A stretch of 64,000 nt of DNA, taken from assembly GCA_049487715.1 (NCBI GenBank), contig CP150550.1, positions 186,001 to 250,000 of the forward strand, read 5' to 3'. A program made the translations under genes and the position numbers. This DNA is from Pycnococcus provasolii (lineage: Eukaryota; Chlorophyta; Pseudoscourfieldiophyceae; Pseudoscourfieldiales). The notes beneath the pieces are model-generated. The model made no database searches, had not been told where the DNA came from, and worked only from the letters and a program-made list of their open reading frames with translations. Positions 26,811-34,780 of this stretch are shown here, one piece after another (position 1 is the first letter of the stretch; every line of letters begins with the position of its first letter).

Positions 26811-28945
26811 TCCAATATCGAGGCAACGTCAAAGTCCTCCTTGATGGAAAATGAATCAAGACGTCCGTTTGCGGTCGCCACGTGACGCACGATCGGTGTT
26901 CCGTGGTCCACCCAGAGCTTGTAGAGAAGGTCGTGAGCAACAATCTGTCCCTTGGCACGTACGTCAGCGAGCTTTCCAGCTAATTTCGCTGCACGCCAGG
27001 CGTGCTCGGGCGGTGCTTCGGCACCACGAATCACGGCACTTGCTGTTGAATATCCACGCCTCCACGCACGCAGCGACAACAAGCCCAGCTCGTAATCGAG
27101 GGCACCGGCCCAAGCTCCCGCACCTCTCTTGTGCCCAAGATGGTCAATGCCGCCCGCAGCTTTCAGCGCCTTGAGCCGAATGCATATAGGTGCAGACCCA
27201 CCCTCGTTTGGGCCCGCCACGCGCGTGGCGAAGTGAAATCGGGACGAGGGAGGTGCTCCACAGCTCCTCGCAACGTCGTCAGCACGCGTTTGGATCGGAG
27301 CACACACCACGTTGGGACCGCCATCCAAGTCCGTTCGAGCGTTGTGACTAGCCTGCGCGTCCGGTGCCGAGGAGCACGCTGTCGGCCGCACCGCAGCTGG
27401 CGGTGGACACATTCCTGTCGCAACCCCCCTTCTCTTTCCTCGCGGCGTCGGACACCTCGTCTCGCTAAGGCCCTCTTTGACAAGCTTTGCCACGTCGTCA
27501 ATATGACGTCGGCCAAACCTCTTGTCAAATTGCCCACCTCCGGTTGTCGAGCTGTGGCCGAGACCAAGAATGCCGAGACGAGGATACGCCTTGAAGAAGC
27601 TATGTGCATGCGCAATCCACGACGACTGATCGCGATCTGAGGTGGGATTCGGCGACGACTCTAACTGCGCTTCCGACGCCATCGGCGTGCTCCCATCCTG
27701 CTCGTCCTGCTCGTCTTGTTCCTGCCCTTCCTCCTGCAGAAGTCGTCTCCTTCTCCTTGTTCCACCAGACTCGCCAGCCGTAGCCGTCCTGAGGCAAAGC
27801 ACATCGGCGCCGCCAGCCTCTGCAGCCTTAGCCGCCGCTTCGAGTACCGCCGCCTGCGGAGTGCTTGCTCGCGCCGCGGCCAGGATTCCCTCCTCGCATC
27901 TCAGGACCTCGGGCTCTGCAGCCTGCTTCGCGCGGCCAAGCAGTCCTGCGCGCGGCCGATTCGCCCCAGCTGTTGCCACGGGGTTGTGGCTGCCATGATT
28001 CTTCGCGGCCAGCTTGAGTCCCGCATCCAAAGCCACAGCAACGCGCTCGTCCTCGTCCATGTCTCCGTCATCCCCCGCGTGTTCAAGCGCATGTTCGCAC
28101 TTGCCTCCTAGAGCTTGCTTCCACCCATTGGAAGGAGAGCGGTATGGCAAGTCCTCCACGACCATCGTCATGTGCACTGCTCCTTTGTCCTCGCCAGCGA
28201 GCCACTCCGACGTCGCATTTGCGCCGAAAGGCGCTAAGACCACAAGCGCTATCTTAGGTGCCGGATCATAGCCCTGAGGGTCCGTGCACGGTGCTGTCGA
28301 ACTTTCAGGGACGTCAAAGACGATAGGCTTGCCCGTTTCCGCGTCAGACATGCCGAACGACTTAGCACCCTCAGTTGCGATCTTGCCGATCAGCGCAGCG
28401 TATTTGGCCTTCTGCTGAGCGCGAATCGCCTTCTCCTTTGCGCGCTGTTTCTTGCTCATAGGCTTCTGCAGCATCTCAGTCGTCGTCGTCGTCGTTTCCA
28501 AGTGCGGGTCAACGTCCACCACAGGTCGTGTGGGTGGCTTGGGCTCCTCTCGTACTTCTGCGACGTCGTCGTCTAGTGTTGTTTGCTTCGATTCAGCCTG
28601 AATATCATCCTCGGCGTTCCCCACTTCCTCCACCGTTCCGAAAAGCCCGGCGACGTCGAACGGCACGTTCGCGTCCACCGCCCGGTAGAGCTCGGAGATC
28701 GGCCGCAACTCCTGCGGCAGACGTCCGCTGTACATGCGCAGCGTAATCGGGTACGAGATTATGAGGACGACGACGGCTAAAACGAGGATTGTGATAATAA
28801 TCACGCATATGCGCATAAAGACCCAAAGTGGCGAACGAAATTCCTTGTCCCCGTGGTACTGTGAAGAACCACGCCTGCCACTAGAGTTGCCAGTGGGAAC
28901 GCCTCCAAGCTGCTTAGAACCCATGGGATCCATGGCCAGCGCCAT
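26807..28945 (-). CDS. Type II single-pass membrane protein, possibly a divergent glycosyltransferase
   Basis: A 712-aa protein from ATG 28945 (28933 or 28924 are alternatives). One membrane segment (about residues 38-68: FMRICVIIITILVLAVVVLI) lies near the N-terminus with a short cytoplasmic head, the layout of Golgi enzymes. A basic coiled segment (MSKKQRAKEKAIRAQQKAKYA) follows, then a long domain. Near the C-terminus IRLKALKAAGGID, GAWAGALDYELG and LRAWRRGYS recall the acceptor-side region of GT-A fold glycosyltransferases (ALR--GG-D ... DYEL--R-W--G). No clear DxD was confirmed, so the enzyme call is tentative. It is divergent with the Ttd14-like gene, and the stop codon is provided by the adjoining repeat. 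Confidence 0.6.
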   Translation of the reverse strand: MALAMDPMGSKQLGGVPTGNSSGRRGSSQYHGDKEFRSPLWVFMRICVIIITILVLAVVVLIISYPITLRMYSGRLPQELRPISELYRAVDANVPFDVAGLFGTVEEVGNAEDDIQAESKQTTLDDDVAEVREEPKPPTRPVVDVDPHLETTTTTTEMLQKPMSKKQRAKEKAIRAQQKAKYAALIGKIATEGAKSFGMSDAETGKPIVFDVPESSTAPCTDPQGYDPAPKIALVVLAPFGANATSEWLAGEDKGAVHMTMVVEDLPYRSPSNGWKQALGGKCEHALEHAGDDGDMDEDERVAVALDAGLKLAAKNHGSHNPVATAGANRPRAGLLGRAKQAAEPEVLRCEEGILAAARASTPQAAVLEAAAKAAEAGGADVLCLRTATAGESGGTRRRRRLLQEEGQEQDEQDEQDGSTPMASEAQLESSPNPTSDRDQSSWIAHAHSFFKAYPRLGILGLGHSSTTGGGQFDKRFGRRHIDDVAKLVKEGLSETRCPTPRGKRRGVATGMCPPPAAVRPTACSSAPDAQASHNARTDLDGGPNVVCAPIQTRADDVARSCGAPPSSRFHFATRVAGPNEGGSAPICIRLKALKAAGGIDHLGHKRGAGAWAGALDYELGLLSLRAWRRGYSTASAVIRGAEAPPEHAWRAAKLAGKLADVRAKGQIVAHDLLYKLWVDHGTPIVRHVATANGRLDSFSIKEDFDVASILD

Positions 28946-29302
28946 CAACAAGCTAAGCTGATGAAAATGACAAATCCAACTGATGCTGATGCTGATGCTG
29001 AGGCTGATGATTGAGCGAGCTTGTTTTTGTTTCAGGGGAGCGAACCCCAACCAACTACAACCCACATCCGTGCAGGGAGTGGGCAAGAGTGGCCAAGGCC
29101 GCATGGGCAAGGCAAACGCAGAACACATGCAGAGCACAGGCACATGCACATGCATCGCCGTTGTCAATCTTATTGCCAAACGACGACGGCAACGACGGAT
29201 CCCCTCAGACTTTTAATGGCTAATCTTAGACGTTGATTCTTGGGTGTTCCCATCGCATCACATCGCTCCATCACTGACTTTTGCTTCACGTTGGCGTTGC
29301 TG

Positions 29303-30823
29303 ATGATGGCGTCCCGCACGTCTCAGGTAAGAGACTCTGGGTTGGGACTCACCTTCTGGGTCGCTTCCTCTGCGGCGGCGGCCTCTGCGGCTCTCTCGCT
29401 CGGGTACTACTACTGGTCGCGATACTCAGCGGAACACGGCGGAGCGGCTGGCTCCACCCACGCGGCGGGCGGGGACGCGGGCACGCCGCGAAGCCGAGTT
29501 CACTGGGGACGCGCAGCCGCCGTATGGGCCACCAAGGCGATACACGCCGACTTCATCAGCCTTAAGGCGCTTCGCAACCTTACAGAGACGTTCGACTTTG
29601 CTGGGAAAGGTGGGAAGGAGGCGATTGAGACGAACGCTCACATACACACGAAGAGCGGACACCCAGTGTACGTGATCGTGCTTACAGGTGGCCCGTGCGG
29701 AGGCAAGTCAACAGGCCTCAGCCACCTCAACGAGAGGCTTTCAGCGCTGGGATTCCGCGTTTATGCGTCACCCGAGGCGGCTACTATACTCATCAGCACA
29801 GGAGCAAGGCCAACGTTCACCGGTGCCAAGCCGTGGACGGTTGACACTCTCAACATCTTCCAGGAGGGCATAGTCTCGCTCTCGATATCGTTGGAAGAGT
29901 CGCTCATTGCGCTCGCACTTAGCCGAGACGAGCCGGCGGTGATTGTGTGCGACCGTGGCGTGGCAGATCTGCGGGCATACATATCCGACGACGTTTACTC
30001 TCAGGCGCTCTCCCAGTTTAAGCTCACGCCAGAACAAGCGTTTCAGCGTTACGACGCTATCGTGCACCTCGTCTCCGCCGCGGTGGGCGCTGAGAGCTCT
30101 TACACAACCGCAAACAATGCTGCTCGCTTGGAGACAGCCGAGGAGGCGGCGGCGCTCGACGAGAAGACGCAGAAGGCATGGAAAGGTCATCCGCGACACT
30201 TCGTGGTGGACAACTCGACGGACTTCACCGGGAAAATACGCAGAGTGACGCAGGCGATCGCTGAGGTGGTTGGGTTGCCAGAGTCAGCCTCTGATGTAAG
30301 GCGCCGCTTCCGCGTTGAACATGTCGACGCCTTGAAGTGCATCCCCGACAATCACGTGGCATCGCGCGTCACTCGCACTTATCTGAAGAGCAAGCAGTGG
30401 GCGAGCGAGGGGGTGGTTGCATGTGTGACGATGCGCGAGACTGATGGCACGGGAGAGAATTACGTGCACCGCCTTGCGCGTCCGAGCGATCATTACCAGG
30501 TGGAGCGCATGTTGGCTAAGCGCGATTACGAGACTGCGATTGAGCACCACGCGGATCCGGACGCATCGCTCATCATTAAGACGTGCCGAACGTTCACGGT
30601 ACCAGGCATCGAGAACGGCAAGGAGACGAACCTCTTCTGCTCTCTTGAAACGTACGAGGCACCTGCTAAGCTCAAGGGTGAGAGCTTCTTGAACACGAAC
30701 GCGCAGTCGCTGAGCAGCTCCATTGAGCTGAAGGGTGCGATCGGCGCGCACATCGGAAAGGAGGTGACGTCCGACCGTGCTTACTTGGAGCCCGTGCTTG
30801 CGGGCGTTTTCCTCAAGGCTTGA
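29303..30823 (+). CDS. Ttd14/NadR-like P-loop NTPase with CYTH-like C-terminal domain
   Basis: A 506-aa protein. An N-terminal membrane segment (LTFWVASSAAAASAALSLGYYY) precedes a P-loop, VLTGGPCGGKSTGL (about residue 129), typical of the AAA_28 NadR/Ttd14 group. EAATILISTG, VIVCDRGVADLRAY and HFVVDNSTDFTGKIRRV continue that fold. The C-terminal half (FRVEHVDALK, SRVTRTYLKSK, VTMRETDGTGENYVHRL, KTCRTFTVPG) looks like a CYTH-type barrel, as in Drosophila Ttd14, which binds GTP and phosphatidic acid and affects TRPL trafficking. Here a membrane-anchored signalling or lipid-linked role is inferred. An in-frame TTG at 29240 precedes the first ATG; 29303 is used. Confidence 0.78.
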   Translation: MMASRTSQVRDSGLGLTFWVASSAAAASAALSLGYYYWSRYSAEHGGAAGSTHAAGGDAGTPRSRVHWGRAAAVWATKAIHADFISLKALRNLTETFDFAGKGGKEAIETNAHIHTKSGHPVYVIVLTGGPCGGKSTGLSHLNERLSALGFRVYASPEAATILISTGARPTFTGAKPWTVDTLNIFQEGIVSLSISLEESLIALALSRDEPAVIVCDRGVADLRAYISDDVYSQALSQFKLTPEQAFQRYDAIVHLVSAAVGAESSYTTANNAARLETAEEAAALDEKTQKAWKGHPRHFVVDNSTDFTGKIRRVTQAIAEVVGLPESASDVRRRFRVEHVDALKCIPDNHVASRVTRTYLKSKQWASEGVVACVTMRETDGTGENYVHRLARPSDHYQVERMLAKRDYETAIEHHADPDASLIIKTCRTFTVPGIENGKETNLFCSLETYEAPAKLKGESFLNTNAQSLSSSIELKGAIGAHIGKEVTSDRAYLEPVLAGVFLKA

Positions 30824-30983
30824 CGTAACTTACCTTACAATTCAGTGTAAGTCAAAATCAATACTACTTTCTCAAACTTTCAAAAACTACTTTCTCGCTC
30901 TAAGCCAAGACTACTACACCCACACCCACACCTTAAGGTTCACCTCCCTGCAACTCTGGCTCTTGGCCGCTGGTTAACATGAC

Positions 30984-31043
30984 GTGAATGGATTACCGTT
31001 GGACAGAGTAAAGTATACTTCATTACTGAATGAGGGATCTCAG
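30984..31043 (-). repeat. Stop-codon-associated repeat, copy 4 (truncated)
   Basis: CTGAGATCCCTCATTCAGTA through TATACTTTACTCTGTCCAAC and one CCATTCAC, then homology ends. It starts one base after the TAG of the EF-hand gene, between convergent genes. Confidence 0.83.
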
Positions 31044-31044
31044 G

Positions 31045-32133
31045 CTAAAACATCCCTAGCTCGAGCTGGAAGTCGTGCCTCCACTCGTATGGATCAAGCC
31101 ACATGGAGACGATGGACGAACAGATGTCAATTTGGCTCTTAAAGCCTTCGTGAATCTTCTGGTACTGCGCCATCATTTCGTCCGTTTTCAGCGCTTCCGG
31201 AATGCAGTCCCTGCAAATCTCAAGCGCGATGCCGTCGCCGACGAACAGTTCGTACCTGCTTTCGTCCGTGTATTTCTCGCGCAGAGGCTTATCCCTATCG
31301 CACGACTCCTTGAGTTCAGCCTCACGGCCACTTGCGAATTTGTAAATGGACGCGTAGTCGCTCTTCCCCTCGAACGTCGTGGCTGCCTGCACGAGGGTCC
31401 AGAACTGCGTCTTCTCCTCGCCTAGCATACTCTCGGCAGCAGCGGCGGACTCGTCGTCGCCCTCGCTCTTAAAGAGCGCCGCGCTTTTCGCCAAGTCGAA
31501 GCCTATTTCGCCGCCTATGCAGCCACTGCAGCTCTTAAGATCAACGCTGTAGTTGAGCATCGCCACCTTGCCTTCCTTCCACGCGACGATCGTTTTGCTC
31601 TCGTCGCAGTACCTGCTTCTGAACTCGCTCGCCTCTGCCGCGACAAGCTTGGCAAACTCCTCCTCTCGACCACTTTTCACGCTCGTCACGCTAAGGTACA
31701 CGTCTTCCCCCAGCATGTCCATTTCGAACCCGAATGTTGCTTTCGTCAGCGCCTGCACTTCCCCGAATTGCTTAAATCCGTCAACAAACTCGGCGAAGCT
31801 GACGACACCATCAGCGTTGACGTCAAGTTTTTCCATTAAGATGTTCGCGAGTCCTTCCTCCCCGAGTTTTTCGAGCGCTCCTTGCACTTCCTCACGCTCG
31901 AGCGTGCCGTTATTGTTTGTGTCAAGCTGCCTGAATATGGCCGCCTCCATCGGGTGCGACGTCGAGGACACGTCAGCGGACATCATCAGGAGCTCAGGAG
32001 ACACGAACTTCGAGGACGACGAAGAGGACGAGCAGGACGCTCCAGAGCCTCCATCACACGAACAAGGCGTGCAGAACGTGAATGCGCTTGCGCATCGCGC
32101 TGCGCTTTGCGCGCACATCGCAGCGAACGACAT
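31045..32133 (-). CDS. EF-hand protein with two calcium sites and an unrecognised C-terminal domain
   Basis: A 362-aa protein from ATG 32133. The N-terminus is Ala/Cys/Ser-rich (MSFAAMCAQSAARCASAFTF), perhaps a targeting peptide. Two consecutive canonical EF-hands, DTNNNGTLEREE (about residues 70-81) and DVNADGVVSFAE (about 104-115), have all calcium-ligand positions. The remaining about 230 residues hold two related-looking segments (VTSVKSGREEEFAKLV and YKFASGREAELKESC), suggesting an internal duplication, plus paired Cys motifs (SCSGCIGG, EICRDCIP). I do not recognise that domain. A calcium-regulated enzyme or carrier is possible. Confidence 0.72.
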   Translation of the reverse strand: MSFAAMCAQSAARCASAFTFCTPCSCDGGSGASCSSSSSSSKFVSPELLMMSADVSSTSHPMEAAIFRQLDTNNNGTLEREEVQGALEKLGEEGLANILMEKLDVNADGVVSFAEFVDGFKQFGEVQALTKATFGFEMDMLGEDVYLSVTSVKSGREEEFAKLVAAEASEFRSRYCDESKTIVAWKEGKVAMLNYSVDLKSCSGCIGGEIGFDLAKSAALFKSEGDDESAAAAESMLGEEKTQFWTLVQAATTFEGKSDYASIYKFASGREAELKESCDRDKPLREKYTDESRYELFVGDGIALEICRDCIPEALKTDEMMAQYQKIHEGFKSQIDICSSIVSMWLDPYEWRHDFQLELGMF

Positions 32134-32837
32134 CGCGCGCAAGCGTTACCGCGAAACTGCGCAGTGGAGGCGCGCAAATGCCGTCACTGTGCTGTGAAAG
32201 GGAATGAAGATAGGAACTGAACATAGATACTGATGGAAGGGACTGAACAAAGGAACTCAAGATGGCATGTAACTGGGTGTTCTTGTGTTACATGTCATCT
32301 TGAGTTCTCGCGCGTTTCGCCCTGCCCTCTCGCGCATTCCATTCTTCATGTCGCGAAAGACCCCCTCGTGCTGGTTCAGTTCTGCTGCGATTCGCCGAAA
32401 GGCTTCTTCTGCTTTTTCGGAGTCTTCGGCGTCGTGCGACATCGCCGTTGTCGTCCACCATGCTGGGGCAACCCTAGGTAGGGCGAGCCGTTCGGCAGTC
32501 GGCACGTGTGTCGTCGGCCGAGCGCGGCGGGTAGTTCTTGACGCCATCCCACAGACCCACAAGCACGTCGGGTCTTTCACGATCGCTGACGCCACGCCGT
32601 CGCTTTTAAAGGTGCCATTGAAGTTCTTCTACCGTAGTTCAAAGGCCGTCGGAGCGGGATCCCGCGGGCCCTGCACTCTCCTTGTTAAGTAGAATGGACC
32701 AACGAGGAATCCCGGGCCCAGAGGCCCACAGAGGTCCGGGGGAACGGATGTGCGTAACGTCTGTGTCCCATTTCCGGGAACATTTCACTATTCGCATCCG
32801 ATTCTTCTATGTCAATAACTAACTAACGTCTCGCCTC
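32134..32837. other. Spacer with hairpin and a doubtful 61-aa ORF
   Basis: A minus-strand frame at 32257-32442 encodes a short amphipathic helix-like peptide (AEEAFRRIAAELNQHEGV) ending inside an inverted repeat (32253-32307). It could be a tiny gene or an exon, but no homology is recognised. The rest should hold promoters of the divergent EF-hand and M20 genes. Confidence 0.35.
32253..32307. repeat. Inverted repeat, 21-bp arms, 13-nt loop
   Basis: GAACTCAAGATGGCATGTAAC (32253-32273) pairs with 32287-32307 with a single mismatch. It would form a stable RNA hairpin on either strand. Confidence 0.85.
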
Positions 32838-34730
32838 ATGCTCACTGTCGGAGTCTTCCCATTCCTCGCTGTAGTGGCCTTGGTGGTCACTTTATGGACT
32901 TATGTCGCTGCTTCTTCGGCGTCTGCTCGCGTCGGCCTCCGCCCACTCTCTAGTCACTGGACGCCGTACCTCACAGACGCGGGCGATGCAACGCCGCACG
33001 CCATTCGGGCGCAAACGTGGCTCGCGGAACACCGCGACGCCTCAGTTGACGTGCTTACGGCATTCGTCAAGCACGCATCCGTATCCGCAGACGCGAGCAA
33101 GGCAAACGACGTGAAACTCGCCGCAGACGCTTTGGTGAAGTACCTGCGAGATATTGGATTCAACGACGCGGCATATCACGAGCTACCACTGCACGGCGCA
33201 ATCACAGCCTCGTGCGGGAACAACAAGGCGAAGCCGACGGTGCTGTTCTACGGGCACTTCGACGTGCAACCTGCGGTTCAGCCGCCCAACTGGAAGACGG
33301 AGCCATACACCCTCACGCCGTCTGAGGATGGAACCAAACTGCACGGCCGTGGGGCGAGCGACAACAAGGGAGCGGGCGTCGTCCCGCTGCTACGCGCGGT
33401 CGAGGCGATGCTCCGAACACACGACGATGCTCCAACCGCGCTCGCAAAGTCACGAGGTGCACCTATGGCGCCACCCGGCGAGAAGCTTGCCGGCGTCACC
33501 GCGGACGGCGAGCAGCTTGCGAAACTGTGCGCCAACTCGGCACTCCCTTCGAACGTTAAGTTGCTGCTCGAGGGACAGGAGGAGGTGTTATCGCCGCACC
33601 TCGGCGCGTGGCTCGCACAGCCAAACATCTCCGAGCTTCTGAGATCGGACTACGTCGTCAGCACCGACGGCATGCAGCCGTCACTTGATGTTCCAGGCAT
33701 CATGCTTGGCAATCGTGGCGCTGCGTCGATCGAGCTCGAAGTTTCAACCGCGAATCGCGATGTACATAGTGGCATGTACGGGGGCACCATACCCAACGCC
33801 CTTCACGTCATGTCAGCCGTCGTGGCGAGTTTCCACGACGCTCAAGGTGCCGTTGTCGTTCCCGGTTTCTACGATGACGTCGTCATGCCGGATGAAGCGA
33901 CTCGTGCGGCATTCAATGATGCGGCGGCAAGGCTTGGGGATGCGGACGACAGCGCCGATCTTACTCTGGCGCTTCGCGGCTTGCCCGGTGGCACATTCGG
34001 CGAGACGTCCTTCGCAAAGCACGAGCGCCGCTGGCTCCGCCCCAGCCTCGACGTCGTTGGCGTTTGGGGTGGGCACACTGAAGGAGGAATTAAGACTATT
34101 ATTCCGTGCCGCGCCACTGCAAAGGTTACGGCACGCCTCGTGGAGGGCATGTCCGCGCGCGATACGATGAGGCGGATCGTCGCGCACGCTGAGTCGATGG
34201 CAACCGCAAGAGGGGCTCGCCTAACGTGGCGCTATCTACGCCCCGATGACGGTGCGCCGCCCAAGGACGAGGCTGGTGAGCGCGAGGCATTCGTGACGCT
34301 TCAAGGAGACGGATCGCGCGTCAGGAGTGCCGTCAGCACGATGCTGTCTGACGCAGAGGCGACTAGCTCAAAGGAAGAAATACCCGCCATGGGAACGCCC
34401 GCATTCGCGAGCTCCATGGATTCCACGCTTAGTCAGGCGATTGCGGCCACCCTGAAGAGAGCGTACGGGGGAGTAAAGCCGATCTGGTTTCAGACGGGTG
34501 CAACAGTCCCCGCAATGACGCTGCTCAGCAAGAATGTCATGAGCGGCGCGAACGATCGAGTGAACAGCCTTGGTTGCTCTCTTCCCGAGCACCGTGTTCA
34601 CAGCCCCGATGAGTACGTCCGCGTCGAGGCTTTTGCGACCTGCCACTTAGCGTACGTTGACCTGCTCTACGACATATCGCAACGATCGCGTGAGGGCAGC
34701 CGTTCTGGCCGTGATGCGAGTGAGCTTTAG
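32838..34730 (+). CDS. M20-family metallopeptidase (dipeptidase-like), membrane-anchored
   Basis: A 630-aa protein. The N-terminal hydrophobic segment (GVFPFLAVVALVVTLWTYVAAS) is a signal peptide or anchor, placing the enzyme in the secretory pathway. The M20 dinuclear zinc site is complete: YGHFDVQPA (His, about residue 138), GRGASDNKG (bridging Asp), LEGQEEV (catalytic and metal Glu), STDG (Asp) and LPEHRVHSPDEY (final His). HSGMYGG and GGHTEGGIKTIIP are the dimerisation-lid and second-domain motifs of carnosine-dipeptidase relatives. About 150 aa longer than cytosolic dipeptidases, from the N-terminal leader and inserts. Its 3' end faces the helicase gene, 50 bp away. Confidence 0.9.
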   Translation: MLTVGVFPFLAVVALVVTLWTYVAASSASARVGLRPLSSHWTPYLTDAGDATPHAIRAQTWLAEHRDASVDVLTAFVKHASVSADASKANDVKLAADALVKYLRDIGFNDAAYHELPLHGAITASCGNNKAKPTVLFYGHFDVQPAVQPPNWKTEPYTLTPSEDGTKLHGRGASDNKGAGVVPLLRAVEAMLRTHDDAPTALAKSRGAPMAPPGEKLAGVTADGEQLAKLCANSALPSNVKLLLEGQEEVLSPHLGAWLAQPNISELLRSDYVVSTDGMQPSLDVPGIMLGNRGAASIELEVSTANRDVHSGMYGGTIPNALHVMSAVVASFHDAQGAVVVPGFYDDVVMPDEATRAAFNDAAARLGDADDSADLTLALRGLPGGTFGETSFAKHERRWLRPSLDVVGVWGGHTEGGIKTIIPCRATAKVTARLVEGMSARDTMRRIVAHAESMATARGARLTWRYLRPDDGAPPKDEAGEREAFVTLQGDGSRVRSAVSTMLSDAEATSSKEEIPAMGTPAFASSMDSTLSQAIAATLKRAYGGVKPIWFQTGATVPAMTLLSKNVMSGANDRVNSLGCSLPEHRVHSPDEYVRVEAFATCHLAYVDLLYDISQRSREGSRSGRDASEL

Positions 34731-34780
34731 GGACACAAGTCGTACAAAAGAATTTAATACATTACTTTATTGTGTTATTT

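Noticed and set aside
32285-32692. Plus-strand 135-aa frame between EF-hand and M20 genes
   Set aside because: Ser/Arg-rich without domain structure; overlaps the more protein-like but still doubtful minus-strand peptide.
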